A stretch of DNA of 64,000 nucleotides from Owenia fusiformis (GCA_903813345.2 CAIIXF020000010.1:36197425-36261424); one strand, 5' to 3'; counted from the stretch's first letter, positions 12,450 through 26,036 are shown. Numbers and translations are program-made. Notes: generated by a model not told the origin, from the sequence alone.

Positions 12450-14670
12450 TTACATTGCATTGCAGATGCAGTCTAAATGAATTAAAGTTCTCGACCGATG
12501 CGATATCCCTGACGTCACATCCTTTTGAAGTACCCAACCACCGGATATTACGTTGTAGTCCAATTGCTCTGGATTGTCCCAGACACGGAAAACCACTTCC
12601 TAATCATGATATTTAAGGATTTAAACCCTTGACTCAATACAATGTTGTCTGAATTATTCCTCAAAAGGCGTGACTTCTACCCTTGCACGAGATGGGCAGC
12701 ATTGAGTGTGAAGTTTAGGAAATGACGCCTGAGTGGAATGCATCAGCCACAATGCATCAAGTCTTGGGCTTAAATTTTTTCACAGATTGCAAAATATTTT
12801 GTACGAAATCCCCCGAAAGATACGAAATCACTAAAATGACATGTTTACAGTGTATCCTTTTGCAATGGTCAAGTCGGCAAAGCATCAACTTCTATATGAC
12901 TCCAGTTGTCACATTGGCAACCATTCAACGAATGGTGAATAATATTATATCATAACATCGAGCCGCTCACAGTAAGATTGGGGTGTGAATGGACGTATCG
13001 ATGGAGTACTACCAATAAGCATAATAACAATGGCACGGATCTCTGCTTTCTTAGCACTGTTGAGAATATACGAGGGGTGATTCAAAAGTAATGAGAACGA
13101 TTTTATAGACTAATTGATTGTTATTTCAAAAATATTTTGAAATATTGATAGTCAAGTCATTTTAACAAAGATTTACAATTAATGATGTCATGCATGGTGG
13201 TTGAAAATTTAATTATGGGTATACCACATGTTTATGAAGTCCCATAATTTCCATAGTTTTTAATTCTGTAAAGTGAATGTTTTAAAAACGTATACATAGA
13301 TAATTGAATAACCCTGATTTATGCTAAACCTCACACCGACTGGGTGAATTCTGGTGTGGTGCATATAGATATTGCTTTTACTTTTGAATCACCCCTCGTA
13401 GATAGATTTAGAGAGGCTAACAGGTAAACACATACCCTCTCCTCTCCCACATAATGGAAAACTTCTCGATTTCCACCCTCAGGTGTCCCTTTCTGTAAAA
13501 ACGATTTCTCTGCATGTGCTCTCCACGCAGATATGATTTCATCGTACGTCTTACCTATTTGAAAAAATAATTTACTTCATTAACCATTAAACGGTTAGGC
13601 TAAAGAGAATTACACCAACGGTTAGGGGAGAGGGGTACATCGGCAGACCCCCCCCCCACCCCCTCTGATCTCGGAAACGAACAATCATTTGAGGGTGTAT
13701 TGGGTATCATTGAAAAGGTTATTCAATTCCCAGTATTTTGAGCTTATTTATAATTATACGAGACTACGAAAAAATATCCAAAATTCAAATGAGTGGGCCC
13801 TAAAATAGCAATCAAACAGTCAGCCGACAGCCGGTAGTTGATACCAGCGAATGTTACCTAAGTATTTCCACCGTTGGCATCTTTATTAACACAGAGGAAT
13901 CTGTTTAAGCTTAAGCTACTAGAATAATACTTAAAGCCTACCCGGTGGATAGCTAAGCTCACGGAATACAGCTATAAGCGTTTCACACTTTAGAGAGGCC
14001 CTTGGCATTATAGCCACCACAGCATTTGGAGATACTTCAAGACCAAGTGTCAATGTCGCAAAGTCATAGTAGTCCATCACTGGCTGCACATCGCACTTGA
14101 AACGGGGATCTTTCGTAAACAGTGCTTTCTCTAGATGTCCCGCGCTATCACAACCATACACAACATAAAGCCGATTTTCTGCTGCTGCCTGTGTGTTTCA
14201 ATAATTTAAAGACAATACACCTTATTATTATTTTCCGTAAAAGATCGGTCTTTACTTTCATTCATTTAATTAGTAGCTACTATCGCTATATTTAACGAAT
14301 CAAAACAGATGAGCTAGTCTTATCGTCGTTGCATCAAATGAACGAAGCAAAGAAAAAAACAAAAACAGAAAAATCTCAAAAATTACCCAACGTTTACCCA
14401 ACAGACGGAAGGACAAATGGACAACGGCAATGGAACTGTCAAAGATGTAAGTTAAGATGTAAGTTACCTTCAGTGGGTAATACATTTTGCAATTAGGTTG
14501 CCGGTCAAGTTCAGCTGCAAAGTCTTTGAGAAATTGTATGTCGCAGTTATCTTCATAAGTGCAATCCAAGATCGCGTTCACCCGACTGTACCGACGCAGT
14601 CCAGGTTGATCTGTCTTGGGAGGTGGGGGCGTGTACTGGCATTTCTCATGACACGGATGCTCCGGTTTTT
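12450..14670 (-). other. Unrecognised 10-cysteine tail domain of the MAM-vWA protein (last four exons)
   Basis: Exons 14670-14468, 14188-13942, 13554-13436 and 12599-12450 encode about 239 residues. Landmarks in order: HPCHEKCQY, LDCTYEDNCDIQFLKDF, PNCKMYY, GCDSAGHLEKALF, FKCDVQPVMDYYDFATL, SLKCETLIAVFRELSYPP, KTYDEIISAW, EVVFRVWDNPEQLDYN, SGGWVLQ, LDCICNAM. Ten cysteines match ten in the paralogue, suggesting five disulfides. The last exon (49 codons) was found because the same 50 codons, with stop and acceptor site, are conserved in the paralogue. The domain enters after a phase-1 intron, so it can be moved as a unit. Its function is unknown. Confidence 0.82.
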
Positions 14671-17600
14671 CTAAAACCCAAATGGTTCTCAAGATTATTA
14701 AAGATAAATAGGCAACATATTTTAGACATACTATTTTTACATCTGTGTGCCAATTGTAAGATATATTAAAATTAGACGTGGAATGTCATTGCTCGGTAAC
14801 CCAGAGAATGTGTTTGAACTGTTCAAAGTGACTTTTTACATGAACCCAAGTAGGTCCTACCCCTGATCTAAGTGTGACATATATGGACACATGGTAAGAA
14901 CATAATGATGGTTTTAATGAAAAAGAAGCCATAAAAAGTCGATAAAGAAGAGTAGAATTAAAAAGCACACTAATGGTAACAAGTAAAGAACATAACCATC
15001 GATCAAACGAACAGGGCACTAGCATCAGACCAAGCACCTTATAACCATCTACCCATCAAGATCAGGTGTCAAAGTTATTTTTTAACTTAAAAGGCTCTGG
15101 AGTCTTGAACTGAACTTTGTTCAATTTTACCTATTTAGTTATAAATATATTGGCATTGTTTCGATATTTTCTCAGTTGATTTGATGTTTCGCGTAACTTA
15201 ATTTTACTTTAACCCAAGTGTGACTTACTTTTACAAGTTTTCTGTACAACTTCTGCAGTAATTTCTTGAAGGCTGGCAGTGTCTTCAACATCAAAGTAGT
15301 AAGCATCAGATGTAACAATAGATCTTAATTCGGCTTCATCGAAGTCAGCATTTTTGACTCCGATTCCAAATTGAATCATTCCACTTCTATTCTTGATCTT
15401 TTGAACAGCAGCTGGTAGGGCGTCTCGGAATTCTGGGGAACTTTTCCCGTCAGTTATAACGATAGCTAGAAATATCAAAACACATCATGTAGGTCAGTCC
15501 ATTCGCAGTTGAGAGATACCGTGAGATTTTGTATCTTGTGTCAGGTTTTTTCGAGATATTATAGTGCCCAGTTTATAAAACATTGAACCACATGCTATAT
15601 CTAGTACCATTCATCTCACTTTATTAAACTCGTAGCTGATCCCATCAGATGAGATGAATATAAAAGAATGCGTAAAATGATGAGGGAATAAACGAAGAGC
15701 TCACGCGTCTCTAATATGGTTACGGAGACAGCGCCTAGCTTAGAACTTAGAATCAGTTGCATTACAATTTGTTTCTCTACAAAGGGTTTTATTGCAAAAG
15801 ACTAGTCTCGGTTTGGAGAACGAAGCTCATTAGTCTACTGCACATTACGCGCCGCCTGCTTTGGACAATTTTGATATTTTTACATATTGTAGATTTAAAT
15901 GTCCTCCTTTGAATATCCATAATTTAATTTTTTAAATAGATAAGTGAACATGTGTTCTTTGCCAAAATATTGATACTAGATGAGAAAATTACAATTGTAG
16001 TGTCCAAAAAATTGCTAAAGACCTTTCGTAAGGTCTTACCAATATCATGATTTGTTGCAAAGATGTCTACCCAAGGGATCGTCGGGAGAGTTTGAAAATT
16101 TCTTTTAAAAAATATTTCGTAGCTGACATGTTTTTTATTTATTTAATTCATAACACGTTCTCGCTTTTAAATGGTAAAACAATGTTAACAATAATAAGAT
16201 ACTGTTGGCCTTATTCACTATATTTTAGATTAAATTTGTTTTTGTTTTCCACCATCCCAATGTGACGATAACCGGTAGGAAGGTCATAGAAAGACTAATT
16301 ACTAAAAAAGAGTTTGATATCTAATCTGAGGATGATTACAACAATTGACAACCTATATCTTAAGTTTATTTGACACTGTAAGGTTCTGATAAATACTTTC
16401 CGGGGTTTTGGTAAGCACTACCGGTGGCAAAACTATTCTTCAATGTCCCATCATCATTCATTCATTCATTCATTCATTTATTAATTCAAATATATATACC
16501 TATATCAATGATACCATCTCTCTCGCCATTTCCAGGAGCGTAGAGGTCGTCTATCAATTGGTTCAAACCTCCTGCTAGATTGGTTGATCCTCTATTGCCT
16601 GAAAGTGGGAATGGATTGAAATATCAATGGGAATGGTGCAAATAAAAATGTCTATTTGTTTTTGAGCAATAAAGCAATTGAACAAGTTAAAATATAAAAA
16701 GGCAATTTTCTTGCAAAAGACGAATCTGAGATTTTTGTAGACAGAGAGGATCCAGAAGATTGAAATTCACGTTACACTGTTTTGAACGTATCATCATCTA
16801 CTTGTACATTACTTATTATGAAACTTTCATTTGCGTTTTTTCCTCAAACGTCAATGGAATTATTTTTCTTAGTAACCGTTTGAAATGGTACATTAACATC
16901 GGCATCGTTTTGTTGCATACCTCTGTTTTGGAGCAAAGGGTCAATTTTAGCCAAAATCTCAGCTTTTTCATACATCTCGTTCATCTTGAATCTGGTGATT
17001 ACTTCATTGGTAAAAGAAATAAATCCCACACGAACATTATCTTCTCCAATATCCAATAGATCTATCAGACTCTTTGTGAAATCCAACACTGATCTAAGCT
17101 GCGTGTCATCCAAACTTCCAGAGAAGTCAACCACAAAACCAATATCGGCAGTACCTCCAGCGCAACCTCCTGAAGCTAGGGAAAATGATAAAATCAAGCT
17201 GCTCAATAATCGTTAAAGTTGAAATGAAGTATCCTATCCAAAATGAGATTAACTCTCTTAGATATTACTAGAAACGAACATTAAAGTCCTTATGAACCTG
17301 TAAGGTTTAAGGTGGATTCCGGCTAGGGTTGAGAAATAGGGATCGAAACCAGCCATAGTTTTCTCCCGGGAGTTTTCTCCTGATGACTATTGTGAATTAT
17401 TGTGTTTTATTGATTAAGACAACAACGGCTTTGCGAATGGATGTTGACCCTTTGAATTGCCTATGGACTTCCATCCAGACTAAATTTCGTCTGTCCCACA
17501 TCATTTCAGACTGGATGCTCTTTTATGAGTACTAGTACTATTTTTGATGTTATGAGTATTGGCCATAAATTTTTTCAATTTTTTCAACATGTATTGTAAT

Positions 17601-20600
17601 ACTTCAGTATAAATGAAATGTCCCTTGGTGTTCTGGTCCTGGATTGTGATATTGGTTCTCGATTTGAGGGGGAAGGAGTGGGGGTATCAGACATTATTTC
17701 TTTTCACGTTAGATCGTGGTTTTTGAGATAACAGCCTCCCAATTGGCGTTATAGTGACCTTATACAAGATTTTTCTTTAAGTACTAATGCGAACTGTACA
17801 AAAGGGGATAAAAATCCATGGGAACAGGAAAATACAAAGCATACTATAGAACGGTGTACTCAACAAAAGTCAATGATATATCTCATTGGATATACAACGG
17901 CACAATATTCCCAACCTGTAGTATTTGAATATTTTAATTTAATATTTCCAATTTACATTTAACAAGGATGGTGGGTGTTTAAAGTTATCCTACATTGAAA
18001 ACAATTGGAAAGTAGAGAATTTGTGAAATGATTGACAATTCTCGCACATTGAGGTCAAAGGAGAATATGTCAGATTTGATTCTCTATTCTTACTTTTTAC
18101 CAATGCAGTGTATAAGATTCAATTCTCTATTTAATTTTTCTACTGTACTACTGTACATGTACACGTGAAACATATTTTGTGACCCATTTTCAGCAGAAGA
18201 TTTTTCTACTTTTAAGCAATTTTCTCTGCAAATTAGCAGGATTGCGTTTTAAAGATAGTGCTAATGTATACACTGTGCAGGTAAAAATGAAAAGCTCATA
18301 ATATGGTACTACGTATGGTAATTCGTAAATTCTTAAATCTAAGCGCACTAACACTCACATAGTTCTTTTGAAAAACACCATGGTTTGTTGCAATGGAATT
18401 CCTTTAGTGCACCAGCGACTAGCGGGTGTGGGGTTGCTTGACAGCAGTATTAAGCGGTGTTTACAAGGGCGTGTCGGGAGTGTGTGTGATCATGTAATTT
18501 GCACTGTGGAACTTATTGTTCTTTTTCATGATACCCAGGGGGGGAACTCATTATATATGCAATTTACTTGCGGCGCGGGCAGTTAAAAACGCAGCCTTGT
18601 AGGTTTTCAGTGCAAATGTAATGATGCTAAGATAGTGCTCCAGTTAACCTATCTTTCTAATTTATTATATTTTCCTCTAAATATATGTTATCACTAACCT
18701 CCGCTGCCAGAGTCTTCGCCGCCATTGCCAGAGTCACCGTCGCCATTAGTTCCTTCAATCCCAATATCATCAATGGCAATATCTCCCCGGAAAGGATGAT
18801 CATTACCTGGCTCCAGATTAATGCCGTTCTCAATCTCAAAAACAACCTCGAAATTTCCATTAATCAAGGGCAGAGTCACAGTTTGCAAGCCCCATGGAGC
18901 GTCACTACTTGTCTGTTGCTGCCCTAAAATCGCATCATTAAACTGTGAAATGCTGAGACAAATATGCTATTAGAATGTGGGGATGTAGGTAATGTGGGGA
19001 TAAACCCTAGTATGTCAAAAGTCACAATTTTCCATTGCACCTTAAAGTGGATAAGTAGTTAAGGCAGACTTATTCCAAGTAAATAGGCTTGTTTATAAGA
19101 TAATAAAACGATGTGCTACAAAGGAATACTAACGGAAATATAAATTATAGCCCTGTTTAGTAATTTGTAAATATTGTAGGAAGAAATAGAGAGATACAAT
19201 ACAATAGAAAACAATATGATACAACACAGTACAATAAAATAAATGAAATACAATACAATACAGTACAATTCAATACAATATAAGACAATACAATACAATA
19301 TGATACAATACAGTACAATTCAATACAATATAATTCAATACAATACAAAATAATAAAATGCAATACAATACAATTCAATGTAATACATACAATAGTCCCG
19401 GAATGAGATAAATTATAAAATCTGATTTTTCTAGGTAGCTATAACCGGTCACCTTGGCGTCCTGCTGCTGCAACTTCACTTAGAGATCCTCCTTGTCGAG
19501 TATAAACTCGAACGCGTCCAATATGACTCCCAAACATGTGGTAGCCATATGAGACGTTGTATGTATAACCAGTTCCTAGTAAGGTCGGTGAAATTATTCG
19601 TGTCCGTCTGTTTGGTTCTTTGACGTCTGTTGCCTCAAAGTAGCCATATTTACCTGAAAATTGAGAGAACTAGTTTTCTGCTGGGGCCGTTTTTGTAAAT
19701 GTTTGTACATCGTTTTGCACACCTTCTTCGTTAACTATGCATTTTAGGTCCTTACGACATAGCTGTGGCATATTAACATTTTACACTTAAACATTTTTCA
19801 AATCAAAACATTTTTACAAGAATTTGCAAATAATCCAAGAATTCATGCAAATTATATACCCCTTTTATTTCATGTCTTTTGTCTTTAAAACATTCATGAA
19901 TTTCATATTCGATTAGTTAAAGTTGACGTTACTTACTTCACAAACCAATTATGTGCAAACGTAGGGTTGTTTCTCCATATTCATGTATTATTGTATGTTT
20001 ATATATGATTCAAATATGGAAATAAAATAACCTTAAAAATGTTACTTACTTCCTGATCGCGCTCCACTAGGTCCTGTGTTGCCAGATGGGGTACTTCCTT
20101 CCCCGACCGTCCAATCAGCATCGTCGTTGGTATCCTGAGTCCAACTATTGCAAACACTTGTTGATCCTTTAGCCAATCCCTCAAAACCGCACGATGTGCC
20201 TAAAATAAGTGAAGCGAAACGTCTAAAAACATGTATTTAAAACAGCTGCACATTTAACCAATTAGTCTTTCTGGATCACCTTCAAATTGTTCAGTTTCCA
20301 AGCCGTCGTGTTAGATATTAAACTGATCATCATTCACTGTATGTACCTAAATTCCACAAATCTTACTTACAAAACTTCTAGTGTAACCCTAAAAATGCAA
20401 CGTTCCGTTTTTGGATAAACGAAGGATTCCTCAAATGAACCCGAAAAAATGCAGTCTTTATCCACTAAGGTGTCAGGGCAATGCATATAGCAAAAAACGT
20501 GCTTTTAATTTATGATGATGTGTATTGTATTATATATGTCAGAGCATGACATCTAAAGAGTCAATAAAAGATATATATATTCACTTAATAAAATAAATGA

Positions 20601-21992
20601 TTTGACAAACAGAGTCATAAAATGTATTTTGTATACCCGATATGGGATTTTATAAGAAGCAAGCTTTTTTAAAGGCATTTTAGGTATTTGTTAAAAGAAA
20701 CATTGTAGTGTATTTAATTGTAGATGAAAAAATGTTCACCTACTTGTCATGTGTACTTTTGTGTATAGTTTTGACCCGTAAGTAACCTTTGTCGGTGTAT
20801 AATGTAAACGCACATATACTAGCTATATATATATCTCATTGGATATACAACGGCACAATTTTCCCAACCTGTAGTATTTGAATATTTTAATTTAATATTT
20901 CCAATTTACATTTAACAAGGATTGTGGGTGTTTGACATATATAAAGTTATCCTACATTGATCATTTGTATTGGTCCATTAATTGTGCTTGCTCTGATGTG
21001 TTGAATGTATACTGACTTGTGCTGATGTGTAACATGTACATGCTTAATTTTTTGTAACTTGTGGGGACATGTAACTTGTATTGATGTGCAAAATGTATTC
21101 TTACTTCTAACTTGTGCTGATGTGTAATTCTATACTGACTTGTATACTAATGTTTTCTTATTTGTAACATGGGATGATATATAACAGGTATACTTACTAA
21201 CTTGAACCTTGGGTTGATGTTTAAATGTATTCTTACTTATCTTTGGTGGTATGTTATATGAGTGCGTACTTGTAACTTTTGCTGATGAGTAAAACGTATT
21301 CTTACTTGTAACTTGTGCTGATGTTGAAAATCTGTACTGACTTGTAGAAATTCTTTGGTGTGTTAAATGTGTTCTCACTTGAACCTTGGGTTGATGTTTA
21401 AATGTATTCTTACTTATCTTTGGTGGTATGTTATATGAGTGAGTACTTGTAACTTTTGCTGATGAGTACAATGTATTCTTACTTGTAACTTGTGCTGATG
21501 TTGAAAATCTCTACTGACTTGTAACAATTCTTTGATGTGCTAAATGTATACTTACTTGCACTTTGTGCCGGTGTAAAAGGGTAGGAGGTCCTATTAATTT
21601 ATGGTCCTACTCTCCATTGATTTATATGGTGACCTCTTTCCCTTATTATCTTATACACAATCGGGACCAGTAAGGGCCTTTAAAAAGGGGGACCATAATC
21701 CCTGGGTGTGTAAAAGTTATACTTACATGTTACTTGTACTGATGTGTTACAGGTATAATGACTTGTAATTTGCACTTTTAACATGTATACTTACAGTACT
21801 TATAATGTGGGCTGATGTGCAATGCAACGCAATGTATAATGACTTATGACTTGTAACTACTTGTAACACTGTATACTTACTTATAACTTGGGCTGCTTTG
21901 CAAAATGAATACTAGTACTTACTTGTTATTTGTGCTGATGTATATAGTACTCCTGAGAGTAATGCTAATATGACTAGGGCTGTCCGTGCCAT
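12450..21992 (-). CDS. Secreted MAM - von Willebrand A protein with an unrecognised C-terminal domain
   Basis: Eleven minus-strand exons: 21992-21923, 20199-20050, 19653-19453, 18923-18699, 17169-16921, 16598-16500, 15465-15229, 14670-14468, 14188-13942, 13554-13436, 12599-12450. All junctions keep frame and give 649 residues. Exon 1 is a signal peptide (MARTALVILALLSGVLY). Exons 2-4 are a MAM domain (TSCGFE start; SYGYHMFG; GDIAIDDIGIEG). Exons 5-7 are a vWA domain with a complete metal site: DFSGS, the Thr of GSTNLAGG and ITDGKS. A Gly/Ser/Asp linker joins the two. The last four exons encode a 10-cysteine domain I cannot name, shared with the neighbour at 26515-29506. MAM and vWA domains mediate adhesion and matrix assembly, so a secreted matrix or binding protein is likely. 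There is no transmembrane segment. The intron phases around MAM and vWA are all 1, as in shuffled extracellular modules. Confidence 0.88.
13071..13398. mobile_element. Tc1/mariner-type MITE in the last intron
   Basis: A 328-bp noncoding element. The terminal inverted repeats cgaggggtgattcaaaagta and its inverse are nearly exact, and TA dinucleotides stand directly outside both ends, as expected for Tc1/mariner insertion. It sits in the last intron (12600-13435) of the MAM-vWA gene, just beyond the donor site, and is absent from the corresponding intron of the paralogue. Confidence 0.85.
15795..15935. repeat. Degenerate copy of the TCTCGGTTTGGAGAAC element
   Basis: It contains tctcggtttggagaacgaag followed by sequence inverted relative to 31240-31330 (ctttggacaattttga, atttaaatgtcctcc). 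It is an intronic relic of the family seen whole at 30986-31381. Confidence 0.6.
17878..18000. repeat. Intronic duplicate of 20833-20960
   Basis: About 115 bp nearly identical to 20833-20960, including ctcattggatatacaacgg and caacctgtagtatttga. Both copies are in introns of the MAM-vWA gene and in the same orientation. Only a few differences and one small insertion separate them, so the copying was fairly recent. The element type is unknown. Confidence 0.75.
19190..19392. repeat. (ACAAT)n pentanucleotide microsatellite
   Basis: About 200 bp of imperfect ACAAT repeats in an intron of the MAM-vWA gene. Several stop-free frames across it (for example 19116-19378 on the minus strand) come from the repeat and code for nothing. 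Confidence 0.9.
20833..20960. repeat. Intronic duplicate of 17878-18000
   Basis: Second copy of the approximately 115-bp duplication described at 17878-18000. It differs mainly by a short tgacatatat insertion near its right end. Confidence 0.75.
20990..21940. repeat. Degenerate ACTTGTAACTTGTGCTGATG tandem repeat, interrupted by a MITE
   Basis: Tandem units of roughly 35-40 bp built on acttgtaacttgtgctgatg fill intron 1 of the MAM-vWA gene. One larger piece of about 185 bp (21195-21382) is repeated almost exactly at 21383-21560. The CGGTGTAAAAG MITE (21573-21722) is inserted within the array. Confidence 0.8.
21573..21722 (+). repeat. MITE with CGGTGTAAAAG ends, copy B (right end decayed)
   Basis: It begins cggtgtaaaagggtagga and keeps gatttatatggtgacct and ggggaccataatccct. 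The right end is shortened compared with the 11455 and 32.5-kb copies. It is inserted inside the minisatellite of intron 1. Confidence 0.75.
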
Positions 21993-24838
21993 GGTTCAAT
22001 GGGAATGTAGCCCCTAAACTTCTATATTTCTGGAGGTGGCTGCAACTAAAGAGGACGCCCAAACGGTTACAAACATTATCTAACTGCTCTTCGTTTAGAG
22101 GTGCAACAATTAGTGCAGGGGGCCATTCAACGATCATAGACCAGTGTCAAAATATTTGTCATAAAATTTGGACATTTCATCAAGACTAACATATATTTTT
22201 ATTATCTACAAAGAAACCCCCTGGATGAACATCATTTCAGCTGATATTCCTCTTGAAACGTGGTGAATCTTAAAAATCTATATGTGGGACTCCCTTTATA
22301 GAAGCTTTGAACTGAATTTACACTTCTTTTTACTTTGACACAAGTATAATTCATTTAATATTGTAAAAAACAGGAAAACATTTTACAATCATTTCCGGCA
22401 TATGATAAGCAAAGAAGTGCGAAATAATGTTTTCCATTGAAAAGTGGGCGTCGCCCACAATGCAATCCAATGTGACGGAAAGAATGGCAAACGGACCAGT
22501 TTTAACGTTATCTGATTTTGTTGAAAAAAATCAGTGAACTACCAGCGCCATTTGTAACCCCATGTTAAAGGGTCGTCATGATCTGAGAACATTCTTGAAA
22601 AATAAAACACCCTACTCTACAGTCCTTGTTGCCCCTTTAATCGTTTTTATAGCTTTTTTAGTAATCATATCTTGCTAATTTAGATAAGCATTACCTGATC
22701 AGAGTGTCCTCCTGTAGACAAGAATCCTTCACCCCTGCGTACCCCACTGATTCTTGAATATTTGTCTCTTTAACGCTATGTATATGACGCTGGCACGGGT
22801 ATGGCCTTAGTTCAAATAAAAACAAGTTTTTTAGCTTGCAGGCATTAACAGTACACTGAAAGACCGTCACAGATAAATTTAAATATCAAAGGCTTTTTGA
22901 ACAGTTATTCATAACATAGACATATACACACTACCCTACCACGTGACAACATTTAAAAGGGAAACAGGGTACAGTTAAGTTGCAAATGGAGGACGTGGGT
23001 TTAATTCCATATTTCTGAACGTAAAATACATTTTACATTCATTTCTAGTGTTCTACCAGACATAAAATAGATTCACCAAGCGGTTTGTAGAATATTGTTG
23101 GCAAAAAAAACATATAGGCAAAGATAGATAATAGTGGGCGCAGTGAAGCAAAACTCGAAAGCAATACAAGATACATTTCAGTAAATCTATTAACGTACAG
23201 GGAGCGTGTAAGTTTCACTTCGAAAATGTTACTTATTTTGACATTGGTATGTAACAAAAAAAAACAGTTAACTGTTATTTAAACTGCGTGTCATTGTGTT
23301 ATATGTAGATATGTTTTCTAGTATGTTATTCGACTGTATTTTTGTGAATTAATTGTTTTTCTAAAATCTTAAGATGAATAAAAAGTCGTCCCAGAAATGA
23401 ATCTTTACTTTGCCGTAAGGCACAGCATATTGTGAAACATTTTTTCTCTTGTCACAAAGAGGTTAATGTTTGTTTTGAGGTGTCTGGTGATGAGCGTTTC
23501 ATGATTAAATGCAAAATCACTGGAACAGATACCATCCAAAAATATCTGACATCCAACATGTCATATAAGACTACATCGATCTGGTAATAGTTTTCAGAGT
23601 TAAAAGTATGGGTTAAGCATAGTTATAGTATTATGAATCCACTTCCTACAAATACACTATTTGTACAGCACTATGTCTAGTCAACATTCAAAATGGCAGC
23701 GGTAATGGTTACGCGATAAACACGATACAAACATATGTCATATTCCGCTCATATAATTATTTTGCAGTTTTAGGCAAGCATTTCCATAAATACAGCATAT
23801 GAAATATTCTAATGACGTATTCTAATGACGCCCCTTGTATGCATTCGTGCATTAATGAACTCCAATGAAACGTATCATTCCTCTATTATTTATTATATTC
23901 TGGTTTTAAATCTCAAATACAGCTCCATGTACCATTGGATGAGGATATCAAGCGCATTAGAAAAATTGATTGGCACATGTACGTTGTTATTGTACTCGTC
24001 TGAAAATAAAGATTAGATCAATTACATTTAGTGGTTCAAAAATATACTATCACACTATTGTACAAAACATGATTCTAGTATATTATTGACTATCTCAGAA
24101 TTGTTTTTTGTGTAAAACCAGCGAATCGTTCTGTATAATCAGCTTACTTTCTCGCTCCCTGTACTATTGAACAATTTACATTCCTTGTACCCTGTGTTGA
24201 TCAACTTTTGCAACTGTACCCTATACTATGATATATCAAATATTTTAACATTTTAACTATTGCAACTGTACCCTATACTATGATATATCAAATTTTAACT
24301 TTTGCAACTGTACCCTATACTATGATATATCAAATATTTTAACATTTAAAACGATATTATTTACATTCTTTCTTCAACCATCATATAACTTGGAACATGG
24401 ACTTCACTATTGCACCACTGAAGTTCAGCGAATAACAATATATTGACTCACTCCGAGCACCAAAGGTATTAACCTTTTGACTAAGCAGTCGGTATTTCAC
24501 GCATGCACGATCGAGGTAGGGTAGTGTGGTAGGTGATCGCGTACATTATAGGGAATGGGGTCATTGCAAGAATATAACAGCAAATCGAGGTTAGTGATTT
24601 CAGAGTTCCTACTTAACATTGAGTCTTGAAATATTGCATACATATTCAATATATATAGTATGACAATATAGGAAAGTTTCAGCTACTACATTCCTGTAAT
24701 AGAGAAGATATTTGAACAACATTTCGTAAACGTAAACATATATGTATAAAACGGATGCCAATATGTATCATTTGGATTCAGAACGGTAACAAATAGATGC
24801 TACCATAAATTATACTTTTATCATGATGATTTATTTAC
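21993..24838. other. Intergenic, no gene seen; small minisatellite at 24195-24345
   Basis: No domain-bearing frame or paired splice sites found. At 24195-24345 a unit of about 55 bp containing caactgtaccctatactatg occurs three times. The promoter of the minus-strand MAM-vWA gene must lie just right of 21992. Confidence 0.55.
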
Positions 24839-25240
24839 AGAAGAACAACTGGCCAGATTTCCTGTTTATCCATTGCTTGGATAAACTTTCCTCATTCAGT
24901 GAAGCAATTGATCACACCATTCCAAGACACTCTTATGAAGAATTGAGAATTGATAGACTAGATAAAAATCCATCAACTGGAAAATGCTATTCCAGAAGAG
25001 AAAAACTATGGTTTCATCCCTCATACTGTGAACTTGAAAAATGGGTCCATATCATGTAATGATGACGATGAAAATATTGAAATCAGGTACAACAATCAAG
25101 TGAATTCAGAGCCAAAGACTCATCAACCCACTGTTTTACCCAAAGATCAAGACCCATTAACATCCCTTGACAGTGACTATGAGCAATCGACAGATGGACT
25201 ATCCGTAAATCTCGATGATTTTGTAAGCTCAGCTAAATGA
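24839..25240 (+). pseudogene. Possible decayed terminal exon, unidentified
   Basis: A good acceptor (tttatttacag) precedes 24841. The frame 24841-25059 reads FSEAIDHTIPRHSYEELRID... and a second overlapping frame, 25028-25240, reads an acidic Ser-rich tail ending SVNLDDFVSSAK and a stop. The coding flavour appears to switch frame twice within 200 bases, which looks like a broken exon. The layout faintly resembles the end of an IL-17-receptor-type SEFIR domain plus cytoplasmic tail, but I cannot support that identification. No upstream exons were found. Confidence 0.25.
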
Positions 25241-26036
25241 GCCTAAAGATTCCTTAAAACAAATGATTCAAATTCAAGATTTACAATTTTTTGAAATAGT
25301 GGTAAGTGGAATCTTTCCAATTACCAATATAGCATTGTTATTGTTTTTGGACACTGTGGTTTATTTCACCGCTCCGTGTACCCAACAAGTGAGATACGGA
25401 AAGGGTTCATGGGCTTTCTGTTGCATGGGAAGTTTTTAAAGTTAAACTTCATTCATTTTTACTTTTAATTCTTATGTTAATAAAAATGGTCTGGGTCAAC
25501 ACAGGCTTCGATAAAAAAAATATTGCAGTAGCAATATTTCTTAATTTAAACATTCTGTATTATAATACGACAATCTATTGAGAATTGCTTTAATACAAAC
25601 TGACATGTATGCTAATCTTATTAATGATAATTTTGAATAATCTTGTCGGAATTCTGGCTGATCTAGTAACCACCACTTTACTTTTTGTCCATCATCTACT
25701 CTTAAAGATATACACTATTACATTTTAAAGTGAAATCCTTATTCGATCTAGTAAACATTTAGTTGCCACTGTTAGTTTATTTCTATTTTTGTTTTCTTCA
25801 TTTTTAAAACACAACACATTTTATTCATATCAATCGGTATGACATCTAGTCATATTTATTACTTTAAGGTTTTAAGATATATAAATATGATTGTATGTCC
25901 CTTTAAAGTATGATTTTGTTTTGGATCACACCATTAGTATTATACTGCAGTATGTCTCTGATGTTACATCTCACTGTTGGGCTGAAATTGAAAAATAGCA
26001 TCATTTATCCATTTAAAGGGTTGGTTTAAGGAATGT

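Larger units (their letters stand above)
11770..14790 (-). repeat. Segmental duplication, copy 1 (3' part of the MAM-vWA gene)
   Basis: This block and 25790-28820 share exons, intron edges, 3' UTR and about 200 bp beyond, in the same order and orientation. The introns differ by independent transposon insertions. The coding exons are close (about 11 differences in the first 64 aligned residues) while noncoding parts align only in patches, so the duplication is not recent. Confidence 0.8.

Noticed and set aside
16986-17216. Plus-strand open frame overlapping the vWA exon
   Set aside because: Antisense shadow of exon 17169-16921, which has vWA motifs and matching splice sites on the minus strand.
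19116-19378. Minus-strand Cys/Tyr/Ile/Val/Leu-rich frames
   Set aside because: Produced by the ACAAT microsatellite in an intron.
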